Assembly: GCF_003058195.1 (NCBI RefSeq)
Contig: NZ_QBUH01000005.1
Location: forward strand, 372,001-436,000
Reading direction: 5' to 3'
Length of the DNA: 64,000 bases
DNA from: Elizabethkingia sp. YR214
GTDB lineage: Bacteria > Bacteroidota > Bacteroidia > Flavobacteriales > Weeksellaceae
Of the stretch, positions 26,338-35,330 are shown piece by piece (the first letter of the stretch is position 1; each line of letters begins with the position of its first letter). The notes under the pieces are model-generated. The model worked only from the letters and a program-made list of their open reading frames with translations, was not told the DNA's origin and did no database searches. A program made the position numbers and the translations under genes.

Positions 26338-27165
26338 TTATTTAGTCAGAAGTAATGAAACCCATTCTTCTCTTTGTAACTTCTTCTGCAACTGAAGATT
26401 CTGTTCTTCGCAGACCTGTAAAATATCATCTACATCGAAGAAACATAATCCTGAAAGCAATAAAGAACCTCCCGGTTCCAATACCTCAACATATCGCGGA
26501 ATATCGGAGATAAGAATATTACGGTTAATATTCGCTAAAATAATCTCGAATTTTTCCTGTCCCAGATTATCAGCAGTTCCCAATTCTACACGCATTGGTG
26601 TATTATTACGTTCTGCATTTTCTCTGGAATTCTCCACTGCCCATTCATCAATATCGATTCCTAAAACATCTGAAGCACCTTTCTTTTTAGCATAAATAGC
26701 TAAAACAGAAGTTCCACATCCCATATCCAGTACTTTTTTACCCTGGAAATCCATATCCATCATCTGTTGGATCATAAGATATGTAGTAGCATGGTGCCCA
26801 GTTCCGAAAGACATTTTCGGCTGAATGATAATTTCTTCTTCCAATCCTTGTGATTCATGGAATTCTGCACGGATTAAAACTTTATCTTCTACATTAATCG
26901 GTTGGAAGTTTTTCTCCCATTCTTCATTCCAGTTGATGTTAGGCATTTCCTTATAGGTATAAGAAATTTTCACATCATTATGATTCAGCAGCCACTGATT
27001 TTTAAGCTCTTCTTCATTAAGTAATTCCGCCTGAATATAAGCTAAGATCCCATCCGGGTTCTCAGTAAAACTGTCAAATCCCTGCTCTATCAGTTCAGCC
27101 ATCAGAATTTCATTCCAAGGCTCTACAGGTTCTATTTTAAAATCGAATTCTAAGTATTGTGTCAT
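26338..27165 (-). CDS. prmA: ribosomal protein L11 methyltransferase
   Basis: 275 residues; SAM-dependent methylation of ribosomal protein L11. N-terminal L11-recognition domain (about 1-95), with NWNEEWEKNFQP, then the methyltransferase domain: MSFGTGHHATTYLM, SAM loop VLDMGCGTSVLAIYAKKKGA, acidic strand GIDIDEWA, and motif IV ILANINRNIL. Typical length. It has its own -7 box (27186-27193) between tpiA and its start, and a terminator directly after the stop. Confidence 0.96.
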   Translation of the reverse strand: MTQYLEFDFKIEPVEPWNEILMAELIEQGFDSFTENPDGILAYIQAELLNEEELKNQWLLNHNDVKISYTYKEMPNINWNEEWEKNFQPINVEDKVLIRAEFHESQGLEEEIIIQPKMSFGTGHHATTYLMIQQMMDMDFQGKKVLDMGCGTSVLAIYAKKKGASDVLGIDIDEWAVENSRENAERNNTPMRVELGTADNLGQEKFEIILANINRNILISDIPRYVEVLEPGGSLLLSGLCFFDVDDILQVCEEQNLQLQKKLQREEWVSLLLTK

Positions 27166-27185
27166 TTATAAAATGTTGCAATTGG

Positions 27186-27193
27186 CAAAGTTA
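27186..27193 (-). promoter_or_regulatory. -7 promoter box of prmA
   Basis: TAACTTTG on the minus strand, 20 bases before the ATG, in the 36-bp gap after tpiA. Confidence 0.5.
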
Positions 27194-27201
27194 GCTTAAG
27201 T

Positions 27202-27960
27202 TTAGTCAAAAGCCTTAATAATTGCAGTAAAATCTTCTATTTTCAATGCTGCTCCACCAATAAGACCACCGTCTACGTCTGGTTTGGAGAATATTTCTTT
27301 TGCATTGTCCGGTTTTACACTTCCACCATAAAGGATAGAAATTTCATCAGCTACTTCCTGCCCATATTTAGCTGCAATAAGTGAACGGATATGTGCATGA
27401 ATTTCCTGAGCCTGCTCCGGTGAAGCAGTTTCTCCAGTTCCGATAGCCCAAACTGGTTCGTAAGCGATTACTACTTTTTTAATCTCTTCTGCTGAAAGTG
27501 TGAAAAGTGCAACCTCAGTTTGGTTTTTAATAACCTCGAAGTGCTGTCCCGATTTACGCTGCTCCAAAGTTTCTCCGTTACAGTAGATTGGTACAAGACC
27601 TTTATCTAAAGCTAATTTCACTTTTCTGTTGCAGTGGCTGTCAGTTTCTCCGTGGTATTGTCTTCTCTCAGAGTGACCAATAATAGCACCTGTTGCATTA
27701 ACAGAAGCCAGCATATCAGCTGAAATCTCACCAGTATAAGCTCCGCTGGTGTGTTCTGACATATCCTGAGCAAAAACACCTACATTATCATTTAGGAAAA
27801 TATTTTTAGCAGTGGTTATATAAAGCGCTGGTGGCGCAATGTATACCTCACAGTTGATAGCATTATGCTTTTTATATCTGTCTAACTCATGCATTAATTC
27901 CTGAGCTTCAGTATAATTTTTATTCATTTTCCAGTTTCCTGCAACGATTTTCTTTCTCAT
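27202..27960 (-). CDS. tpiA: triosephosphate isomerase
   Basis: 252 residues; interconverts DHAP and glyceraldehyde-3-phosphate. Complete set of catalytic motifs: NWKMN (Lys), GHSERR (electrophilic His), AYEPVWAIGTG (catalytic Glu and mobile loop), YGGSVKPDN (phosphate loop). Starts 22 bases after the S9 peptidase stop on the same strand. Confidence 0.98.
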   Translation of the reverse strand: MRKKIVAGNWKMNKNYTEAQELMHELDRYKKHNAINCEVYIAPPALYITTAKNIFLNDNVGVFAQDMSEHTSGAYTGEISADMLASVNATGAIIGHSERRQYHGETDSHCNRKVKLALDKGLVPIYCNGETLEQRKSGQHFEVIKNQTEVALFTLSAEEIKKVVIAYEPVWAIGTGETASPEQAQEIHAHIRSLIAAKYGQEVADEISILYGGSVKPDNAKEIFSKPDVDGGLIGGAALKIEDFTAIIKAFD

Positions 27961-27982
27961 AGTTTATATAAGTTTTGTTAAG

Positions 27983-30109
27983 TTATTTATTAATTCCTTC
28001 TAGTTTGAACATAAAAGCATATACTAAAGCGACATCTTTCAGATAGTCAAATCTTCCGGAAGCTCCACCATGACCATAATCCATATCGGTTTTCAGCATT
28101 AGTACATTTTTATCTGTTTTCATATCTCTCAATCTCGCCACCCATTTCGCAGGTTCAAAATACTGCACCTGAGAATCGTGTAAGCCTGTAGTGACTAAAA
28201 TATTAGGATAATTTTTCTTCTCTACATTCTCATACGGAGAATAAGACTTCATATAGAAATAAGCTTCTTTATTATTAGGATTCCCCCACTCATCATATTC
28301 ATTTGTAGTTAACGGAATACTTTCATCCAGCATTGTATTGACAACATCTACAAACGGAACCTGGGAAATTACACCATTCCACAGTTCAGGTTTCATGTTT
28401 ACAATAGCTCCCATTAACAGACCGCCGGCACTTCCGCCCTGAGCGTACAAATGTTTAGGAGAAGTATATTTTTGGTTCACCAGGTATTCTCCGGCATCAA
28501 TAAAATCGGTAAAAGTATTTTTCTTTTTCATCATTTTACCATCTTCATACCACTGTCTTCCCATTTCCTGTCCACCGCGGATATGTGCTATTGCATAAGC
28601 GAACCCTCTGTCCAGAAGGCTTAATCTTGTACTACTGAACGTAGCATCCATAGAGCTTCCGTAAGAACCATAAGCATATAACAGCAACGGAGCTTGTCCG
28701 TCTTTCTTAAATCCTTTTTTATAAACAATGGAAATCGGGATTTTAGTACCGTCTTTTGCAGTAGCAAAAAGTCTTTCGGTTTCGTAATTATTTTTATCAT
28801 AACCACCCAGGACTTCCTGCTGCTTCAACAATGTTCTTTTTCCCGTTTTCAGGTTTTGTTCAAACTGAGAACTCGGCGTAATCATAGAAGTATAACCGAA
28901 ACGGAAATTATCGGTATTATATTCTGGGTTCCCGGATGAATAAACGGTATATGCAGGTTCATCAAATTTCAGAAACTCTTTTTTACCAGTTTTTCTGTCA
29001 TAGATCACCAGTTGCGAAAGTCCGTTCTGTCTTTCACTGAATACCAGATAATTTTTGAACTCTGTAATCCCTTCCATTAGCACATCTTTTCTGTGCGGGA
29101 TAAAGTCTTTCCAGTTTTCAACTCCTGTTTTGTCCAAAGGAGTTTCTACAACTTTAAAGTTTAAGGCATCTTTGTTGGTTGTGACAAGGAATCTGTCTTC
29201 TAAAGGCGTAACATCATATATCACATCTTTTATTCTTGGTTGGAACACCTTGAATGTTCCTGCAGGATTATCTGCATCAAGATACCTGATTTCGGAGGAA
29301 GTTGTAGCCCCTGAAGAAATCATAATGAACTTCTCATTCTTGGATTTCCCAACACCGATATAGTTACTTTTGTCTTTCTCTTCATATACCAACACATCCT
29401 TTGAAGGATCAGTTCCCAAGCTATGTCTGAAGATTTTCTCCGTTAAAAGGGTTTCCGGATTTTTTGCTGTATAGAAAATAGTCTTGTTATCATTTGCCCA
29501 GGTTGCTCCCCCTGTTGTATTTATAATACCCAGATCAGAGGTTTTTCCTGTAGACAAATCTTTCAGGAAAAGTTTGTACTGTCTTCTGGATACATCATCT
29601 ACTCCGTAGATCATTTTATTATTATCCGGACTTATACTAAAGCCCACCGCAGAATAATAAGCATGTCCTTCGGCAAGTTTATCCACATCCAAAAGTACTT
29701 CTTCGGGAGCTTTAAGGTCTCCTTTTTTCCGGCAATATTTAAAATATTGCTTACCAGCGTCTGTACGAGTATAATAGTAATAACCTTTTCTGAAAACAGG
29801 AACAGATTCATCTTTTTCCTTGATGCGGTTCTTCATTTCCAGGAAGAGTTTCTCCCTGAAAGGCTCCGTATCCTTCATCATCCCTGTCCAGTATGTATTT
29901 TCAGCTTTCAGATAGTCTACAACTTTTTCGGAGTTAGCTCCTTTTTTGAAGTAATCTATCATCCAGTAATAAGGGTCATTTACTTTATCGCCGTGAATTT
30001 CCCGTATATGTTCCTGCTTTTCGGCAACTGGTGCTTTTATATCAGGGAATTGCTGAGCCTGAAGTATAGTCGTACTCATAAGTATTAATCCTAAGTATTT
30101 ATTTTTCAT
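27983..30109 (-). CDS. exported prolyl-oligopeptidase family (S9A) serine peptidase
   Basis: 708 residues: signal peptide (about 1-19, ...TTILQAQQ), an N-terminal seven-bladed propeller (about 75-430) and a C-terminal alpha/beta-hydrolase domain. The catalytic triad is recognisable: GGSAGGLLMGA (Ser), TGLHDSQVQYFEP (Asp) and DYGHGGASGRFD (His). The wording 'GSYGSSMDATFS...LLDRGFAYAIAHIRGG' is closer to oligopeptidase B than to classic prolyl oligopeptidase, so a preference for basic residues is possible. The signal peptide implies a periplasmic location. tpiA follows closely. Confidence 0.92.
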   Translation of the reverse strand: MKNKYLGLILMSTTILQAQQFPDIKAPVAEKQEHIREIHGDKVNDPYYWMIDYFKKGANSEKVVDYLKAENTYWTGMMKDTEPFREKLFLEMKNRIKEKDESVPVFRKGYYYYTRTDAGKQYFKYCRKKGDLKAPEEVLLDVDKLAEGHAYYSAVGFSISPDNNKMIYGVDDVSRRQYKLFLKDLSTGKTSDLGIINTTGGATWANDNKTIFYTAKNPETLLTEKIFRHSLGTDPSKDVLVYEEKDKSNYIGVGKSKNEKFIMISSGATTSSEIRYLDADNPAGTFKVFQPRIKDVIYDVTPLEDRFLVTTNKDALNFKVVETPLDKTGVENWKDFIPHRKDVLMEGITEFKNYLVFSERQNGLSQLVIYDRKTGKKEFLKFDEPAYTVYSSGNPEYNTDNFRFGYTSMITPSSQFEQNLKTGKRTLLKQQEVLGGYDKNNYETERLFATAKDGTKIPISIVYKKGFKKDGQAPLLLYAYGSYGSSMDATFSSTRLSLLDRGFAYAIAHIRGGQEMGRQWYEDGKMMKKKNTFTDFIDAGEYLVNQKYTSPKHLYAQGGSAGGLLMGAIVNMKPELWNGVISQVPFVDVVNTMLDESIPLTTNEYDEWGNPNNKEAYFYMKSYSPYENVEKKNYPNILVTTGLHDSQVQYFEPAKWVARLRDMKTDKNVLMLKTDMDYGHGGASGRFDYLKDVALVYAFMFKLEGINK

Positions 30110-30142
30110 ATATTCGCTTTTGGTGTTGTGTGTTGTCTGGTA

Positions 30143-30496
30143 TTATTTCATCTTCCAGATAGATTTCATCAGGGAATAGAACTGGTGTTCTTCTTCACTC
30201 ACTTCGTCGTTTGCTTTAATCAGTTTTTTGGCAAACTGGCGAAAATCTTTTCTTTCTTTTTCTGTAGAATCATCATAAAAGCACTGTGCATGGAATTCAA
30301 AATGTTTTTCCCATTCACCAGGGCTTAGATTAGCTATTATTTCTGTTTCAGCATCAAGGCTTACAAAAAAAGGAAACTCGTCTTCTATATATTCTTTAAT
30401 TACTTTTTCTTCTCCGGGATGAAATTTATAATCTACTGCAGATAAAATCATTAACAGGTGATATCCTGCGATTGATTTGTTCGATTTATGTGTCAT
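30143..30496 (-). CDS. TerB-like helical protein
   Basis: 117 residues, all-helical, with the TerB-like pattern HLLMILSAVDYKFHPGEEKVIKEYI, split by an insertion, and a second acidic helix pair NDEVSEEEHQFY. TerB-fold proteins bind divalent metals through acidic residues and occur in stress operons; the role here is not known. Located between the M28 and S9 peptidase genes on the same strand (45 and 33 bases apart), so probably one operon. Confidence 0.7.
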   Translation of the reverse strand: MTHKSNKSIAGYHLLMILSAVDYKFHPGEEKVIKEYIEDEFPFFVSLDAETEIIANLSPGEWEKHFEFHAQCFYDDSTEKERKDFRQFAKKLIKANDEVSEEEHQFYSLMKSIWKMK

Positions 30497-30541
30497 TTAT
30501 ATATGTTTCTTGTTCAAATTTAGTTATTAAAATTCCATATT

Positions 30542-32011
30542 CTATCTTTCCAAAGAAAAATTCGGAATCAGTCCCGGACGTTGAGCCTCATTGGCGACTT
30601 TCCATGAAGTTCTGTACATCCATTCCGTCATCTTATATAACTTCTTATAGTTGATATTTTCAGATTCGTCCTGGGGTGTATGATACTGATTGTGTAAAAC
30701 GCTTGTATAGAATATTGCAGGAATTCCGATCCTTGCATATGGAAGGTGGTCGCTTCTGAAGTAAAAATATTCTGCATGCTCAGGAGAATCCCAGTCTTTC
30801 AGGTATCTGAATTTTGTACTTTCATTATTAGCGTCCTCAGCCATCTTTACAAGCTCTTCAGAATTTTTATGTGGTGCATTTCCACCCAGCAAAGCAGCTT
30901 CATCAGTATTGTTCCTACCAATCATATCCCCGTTTAGGACTGCTACAATCTGTTCTTTTGCCACTACAGGATGTGATGCATGCCATCTGGAGCCTAGCAA
31001 TCCTCTTTCTTCAGCACCATGAAAAACAAAAAGAATACTTCTCTTACCAGGCTGTAATTTATAGGCTCTCGCCATTGCCAACATTGCTACACAAGTACTG
31101 GCATTATCGTCTGCACCGTTATAGATTGTATCATTTTTCACAGGATGTCTTATCCCGTCATGATCCTGGTGCCCACTAATCAGGACATATTCTTTTTTTA
31201 ATTTTGGATCTGTACCCTCAATTTTACCAATGACATTTACAGAAGGATATCTGTAAGTCTCAGTCATCAGGTTCAATGAAACTTTGGTGTTATTCTTTAA
31301 CCGGTCTGCATCAGACTTTCTAATCCACACAACAGGCATGTTATTTTCTACTTTTTCTCTTAAGCCTTCAACACCATAAAGTCCCCTTGTCATCTGCGGG
31401 TAAACTTCGGCCCAGCTTTTTTCAGCAATATCATCTGTAATAAATACAATGGCTTTTGCTCCAAGCTTAAAAGCTGTATTATAGTATTTTGCCTTTACAA
31501 ATCCGGGATAACGTCTCTGGAAAAGAAACATATCTTGTTTTATCCCTTTTGCTGAGCTGTTAACAACAAGAACCTTCCCTTTGATATTTAATTTCTGTAG
31601 ATCTTCAGGTTCTGCATTTCCTGCATATAGCATATCGGCATTGATATTAGCATTTACCGGCTCTGTTACCAGAAAGTCTTTCCATAATTTTAAATCATGA
31701 TCTCCAATCTTCAGGCTGCTTTGCGGAGATACCTGATGGCGGTACATTTCAAAAAACTGAAAAAAAGTTCCGTTATCTCCTGCGGGTTTCATTCCGGACT
31801 CACTTGCTTTATCGGCCAGCCACATAGATACCTTTAGTTCATCCAATGTTCCTGCTTCCCTGCCACGAAACTGATCCGCAGCAATCTCGAACATATCTTT
31901 TCTAAGATCTGATTCTTTGATAGCCGAAACCAGTGGCTTTTTATACTGTTGTGCCTGACCAAAACAAAAAAAGGTCAAACCAATAATCACTTGTAAATAT
32001 CTCTTTTTCAT
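30542..32011 (-). CDS. exported M28-family metallopeptidase
   Basis: 489 residues: signal peptide (about 1-20), a PA-like inserted domain (about 115-235) and an M28 aminopeptidase domain. Zinc ligands and catalytic residues: SGHQDHDG (His, Asp), GADDNASTC (bridging Asp), HGAEERGLLGS (Glu-Glu), NGDMIGR (Asp) and the final His in LHNQYHTPQDE. Probably an aminopeptidase releasing N-terminal residues in the periplasm. Lies upstream of the TerB-like gene and the S9 peptidase, a possible peptide-degradation operon. Confidence 0.94.
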   Translation of the reverse strand: MKKRYLQVIIGLTFFCFGQAQQYKKPLVSAIKESDLRKDMFEIAADQFRGREAGTLDELKVSMWLADKASESGMKPAGDNGTFFQFFEMYRHQVSPQSSLKIGDHDLKLWKDFLVTEPVNANINADMLYAGNAEPEDLQKLNIKGKVLVVNSSAKGIKQDMFLFQRRYPGFVKAKYYNTAFKLGAKAIVFITDDIAEKSWAEVYPQMTRGLYGVEGLREKVENNMPVVWIRKSDADRLKNNTKVSLNLMTETYRYPSVNVIGKIEGTDPKLKKEYVLISGHQDHDGIRHPVKNDTIYNGADDNASTCVAMLAMARAYKLQPGKRSILFVFHGAEERGLLGSRWHASHPVVAKEQIVAVLNGDMIGRNNTDEAALLGGNAPHKNSEELVKMAEDANNESTKFRYLKDWDSPEHAEYFYFRSDHLPYARIGIPAIFYTSVLHNQYHTPQDESENINYKKLYKMTEWMYRTSWKVANEAQRPGLIPNFSLER

Positions 32012-32067
32012 CTTGTAATTAAAATATCAAAGCCATTAAGATTCCGAATTATACTGATTCAGTATTC

Positions 32068-33153
32068 TTAATTATTAAAATAGTCTTTCGCTTCTTGTTT
32101 GAAAACAATTTTTCCATTTTCAAGAATCAATACAAATGGATTACTTCTCGCTATGGTTTTTATAGCTGTCCCATCCATTGTACCATGTGGTACTTTGGTA
32201 AAAGTATTCTCCTGTGTGGAAACCGCATATGCTTTGGATTTTTTGCTTAACAAGCCATTTTCAATTTTGCTAATCAGTTCCTTAGAAAGTTTTTCGGGCT
32301 TGTAAGTAAAGATCATTACGATCCTCGGCTCATTAAGAATCTGATCTGTAACGTCCTGTCCGTCCGCATCTGTAATTTTAAAATTCTTAATTGTAGAATC
32401 GTAACCTTGCTTTTTTAATTTCTCCTTAGTCTTATCAGACTCTATCTGCCAGGTTTCGTCTTTCCAGATGTTGGTAGAAAGGTAATCGTTCTGCGACATC
32501 GTTTTTTTCTCCCCTGTCTTAGTATTCTTCAGGGTATAGAAAACTTCATATTCAGAAGGATTGGCTTCTATTTTTGCTTTTTCAGCTTTCAGATCTGTAT
32601 CGATTTTATAATCCCTGAAATCTATGTAAGGTTCTCCTAAGATCCCTTTCAGTACAATAACCGTAAGGAAAATACAGCTTAGCAAGAACAATGTCATCCT
32701 TGGGAAACCACTTTTCAGGAAATGTACTTTGTTGCTTTCATCGTTCTTATACATTACAAGCAGAATAGCAATAAGTACTAACAACACCATATCTTTAGCA
32801 AAGGATGTCCACGGAGTCATCTTCAATGCATCACCAAAACATCCACAATCTGTTACCACATTGAAATATGCAGAATAAAAAGTAAGGAATGCAAAGAATA
32901 TACAGATGGCCAAAAGTGAGCGCAATGTGCGCTTGATTCTTATTTTCAGTAAGAGCAGAACTCCTAATAAAAATTCTACCGTAACCACCAATATAGCAAT
33001 TGGTAATGCCAGTTTTTCCAGAAAAGGAATATTAAATACCGAAGGCGAAAAATACTCTTCCAGCTTGAAAGAGAATCCTACGGGGTCAACTGCTTTTACA
33101 AAGCCTGATATAATAAATACAATTGCTACAAAAACTCTGATAAATCTTCTCAT
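32068..33153 (-). CDS. DoxX/MauE-like membrane protein with C-terminal thioredoxin-like region (BT_3928-type)
   Basis: 361 residues from the ATG at 33151-33153; an upstream TTG is ignored. The first ~150 residues form four helices of the DoxX/MauE type (IRVFVAIVFIISGFVKAVDP, YFNVVTDCGCFGDALK with a CGC pair). A fifth helix near 170 leads to a soluble C-terminal region (about 200-361) with a thioredoxin-like rhythm (RIVMIFTYKPEK, NPFVLILENGKIVFK) but no CxxC. MauE-like proteins shuttle disulphide reducing power. It is the second gene after DUF1599, divergent from folP, a neighbourhood I associate with Bacteroidota in general. Confidence 0.82.
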   Translation of the reverse strand: MRRFIRVFVAIVFIISGFVKAVDPVGFSFKLEEYFSPSVFNIPFLEKLALPIAILVVTVEFLLGVLLLLKIRIKRTLRSLLAICIFFAFLTFYSAYFNVVTDCGCFGDALKMTPWTSFAKDMVLLVLIAILLVMYKNDESNKVHFLKSGFPRMTLFLLSCIFLTVIVLKGILGEPYIDFRDYKIDTDLKAEKAKIEANPSEYEVFYTLKNTKTGEKKTMSQNDYLSTNIWKDETWQIESDKTKEKLKKQGYDSTIKNFKITDADGQDVTDQILNEPRIVMIFTYKPEKLSKELISKIENGLLSKKSKAYAVSTQENTFTKVPHGTMDGTAIKTIARSNPFVLILENGKIVFKQEAKDYFNN

Positions 33154-33199
33154 CTTATACAATATATAGTGTTTGGTAAATCAATTTTGCGTTTTGCTA

Positions 33200-33736
33200 T
33201 TAATCTGTCATTTTAATCAGACAGAAAACGGCATAGTTCAGCATATCAAAATAGTTGGCATCTAAGCCTTCAGAAACTAAGGTCTTTCCTTTGTTGTCTT
33301 CAATCTGTTTTGTTCTCAGTACTTTTTGGTAGATTAAATCGGTAATTGAAGAAATACGCATCTCGCGCCACGCTTCTCCGTAATCATGATTTTTACGCAG
33401 CATAAGCTCTTTGGCTTCGTTGGCATAATGATCATATAGCTTCAGAATCTGTTCCTGATCATCGTCCAATGATTCGGCAAGTCCTTTTTCCAGCTGAATT
33501 AATCCTATAATAGAATAGTTAACAATAGCGATGAATTCTCCTTTTTCATCTTCATCCACCATTTTTACAGTGGTCATTTGCAGGGTACGGATACGGTTTA
33601 CTTTTATATAAATCTGATCTGTAATAGAGCTTGGACGGAGTACTCTCCATGCTGCTCCGTAATCGTGCATTTTTTTGCTAAATAAATCTCTGCACCCGGA
33701 AATTATTTCATCAAACTGTATTGCTGTATTTTGCAT
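33200..33736 (-). CDS. DUF1599 protein with two repeated domains
   Basis: 178 residues made of two copies of the same ~80-residue unit: KKMHDYGAAWRVLRPSSITD with IKVNRIRTLQ, and RKNHDYGEAWREMRISSITD with QKVLRTKQIE. This is Pfam DUF1599, described as 'nucleotide modification associated domain 1' because phage relatives sit in base-modification clusters. The repeated HDYG-x-AWR motif could form a nucleotide pocket. Here it is 53 bases from divergent folP and 46 bases upstream of the DoxX gene. Function in this setting is unknown. Confidence 0.87.
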   Translation of the reverse strand: MQNTAIQFDEIISGCRDLFSKKMHDYGAAWRVLRPSSITDQIYIKVNRIRTLQMTTVKMVDEDEKGEFIAIVNYSIIGLIQLEKGLAESLDDDQEQILKLYDHYANEAKELMLRKNHDYGEAWREMRISSITDLIYQKVLRTKQIEDNKGKTLVSEGLDANYFDMLNYAVFCLIKMTD

Positions 33737-33789
33737 AAATTAGCGTTCTAATGCCAAAGATACAAATTTAGCCTAAAGCGAAAAAGCTG

Positions 33790-34650
33790 ATGAACACTTA
33801 TAAAAAACAACTTTCTGTAAATCATAATTTTAGTATCAACTGCCGCGGAAAATTAGTTTCCCTTGAAAAACCATTAATCATGGGAATTCTGAATCTCACT
33901 CCCGATTCGTTTTCCGATGGCGGACGTTTTAGTCAGGAAAAGGCTGCCCTGGAACATGTAGAAAAAATGATTTCGGAAGGTGCTACTATCATCGATATCG
34001 GCCCTCAGTCTACCAATCCTAATTCTAAACAGATTGATGCTAAGGAAGAAATGGAACGCTTAGGCAAAGTAGTCTCATCACTGAAAAAAGAGTTTCCGGA
34101 GACGCTGATATCTGTTGATACTTTCTATGCTGAAACTGTAAAATATGCAGCGGATGAAGGAATGGATATCATCAATGATATTTCAGGCGGGCAATTTGAT
34201 TCCGAAATGTTTAAAACCGTTGCCGAAACCGGTTTACCTTATATTCTGATGCACATTAATCCTGAATTCGGACAAATGCATGATAAAATACAATACAAGG
34301 ATATTACACTCAGTATTAATCAGTTTTTCTCTGAAAAAGTTCGGGAGCTTACAGAACTAAGGGTACATGATATTATATTGGATCCCGGATTTGGATTCGG
34401 AAAGACAATAGAAGATCAGTATAAAATGACTGAAGAAGCTGAATATTTTGGATTCGGAAGACTTCCTCTTCTAATTGGTATTTCCAGAAAGTCCTTTATC
34501 TACAAATCTTTAGGCAAATCACCTTTGGAAATCGTAGAAGAAACTCAAAAGCTACACCTAAAATTGCTACACAAGGGAGCAAAAATCCTGCGGGTGCACG
34601 ATGTTGCTGAAACTAAAAAAACAGTTGATCTTTTCCTGAACAATTATTAA
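33790..34650 (+). CDS. folP: dihydropteroate synthase
   Basis: 286 residues; condenses pABA with hydroxymethyl-dihydropterin diphosphate in folate synthesis, the sulfonamide target. Seen: IMGILNLTPDSFSDGGRF (pterin and diphosphate loop), GATIIDIGPQSTNP, SVDTFYAETVKYA, INDISGG, LDPGFGFGKT, GISRKSFI and the C-terminal RVHDV. IGPQSTNPN replaces the common IGGESTRPG; this loop 2 region is where natural resistance variation occurs. ATG at 33790 preferred. Confidence 0.97.
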   Translation: MNTYKKQLSVNHNFSINCRGKLVSLEKPLIMGILNLTPDSFSDGGRFSQEKAALEHVEKMISEGATIIDIGPQSTNPNSKQIDAKEEMERLGKVVSSLKKEFPETLISVDTFYAETVKYAADEGMDIINDISGGQFDSEMFKTVAETGLPYILMHINPEFGQMHDKIQYKDITLSINQFFSEKVRELTELRVHDIILDPGFGFGKTIEDQYKMTEEAEYFGFGRLPLLIGISRKSFIYKSLGKSPLEIVEETQKLHLKLLHKGAKILRVHDVAETKKTVDLFLNNY

Positions 34651-34730
34651 TTTAACTGTTGTTATGTATTGTTAAATTGGTTAATCGTTGAATTGTTTAC
34701 TCTACATTTCGTACTTCTAACCTCTAATTT

Positions 34731-35201
34731 CTATTTTCCCGGAATAGGTATCTGTAAACCATTTTTTACGGTATGCATATTGACAAACGTTTTAAAACGT
34801 TTGATATTGGTATTGCTAAAGAATAACTGCCTTGTCAGCAATTCATATTCCTGCATTGTATTGACAACCATTACCAATACGAAATCTACTTCACCGGTTA
34901 CATAATAGCATTGCTGGATCTGAGGTACCTTGCTAAAGGTTCTCTTAATATCGTCTATAAATTCAATTTTATCAGTGTCCAGTTCTACTTCTACAAATAA
35001 TAGAATTTGTGCTCCTACTTTTTCTGGATCGATCACGGAAATATCCGACGTAATAATTTTATTTTCACGCATCCGCTTAATACGTCGTTGTACAGCAGCA
35101 GCTGAAAGTCCTATTCTATCACCAATATCCCGTTGCGACGTCTGGTTATCTTTCTGTAAAATATCCAGAATCTGTAAATCGAATTTATCCAAATCTTCCA
35201 T
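34731..35201 (-). CDS. Lrp/AsnC-family transcriptional regulator
   Basis: 156 residues from the ATG at 35199-35201 (MEDLDKFDLQILDILQKDNQ). N-terminal winged helix-turn-helix (about 5-60; DIGDRIGLSAAAVQRRIKRM) and C-terminal RAM ligand-binding domain (about 70-150; QQCYYVTGEVDFVLVMVVN). A frame extension of 10 residues upstream is unlike the family and is rejected. Divergent from an EamA transporter, which Lrp-type regulators often control (amino-acid export); that link is inference. Confidence 0.94.
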   Translation of the reverse strand: MEDLDKFDLQILDILQKDNQTSQRDIGDRIGLSAAAVQRRIKRMRENKIITSDISVIDPEKVGAQILLFVEVELDTDKIEFIDDIKRTFSKVPQIQQCYYVTGEVDFVLVMVVNTMQEYELLTRQLFFSNTNIKRFKTFVNMHTVKNGLQIPIPGK

Positions 35202-35330
35202 AAGCAGGTTTAATATGAAACAAAATTGCAAATAAGTGGTTAAAATTAAAGAAAAAACACATGAGTTTTGAAGTAATTTCGCACAATAAATATCAAAAAC
35301 TAATTCTTATTCTTAATCCTTCACAACGAC

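Noticed and set aside
27983-32011. S9 peptidase, TerB-like and M28 peptidase genes as a defence or tellurite-resistance island
   Set aside because: Composition matches the neighbours, the TerB-like protein is alone without TerC/D/Z partners, and exported peptidases are ordinary in this group.
33200-33736. DUF1599 protein as part of a phage-type DNA-modification cluster
   Set aside because: No other base-modification, phage or restriction gene lies nearby; the neighbours are folP and a DoxX-type gene, which looks like a chromosomal housekeeping setting.
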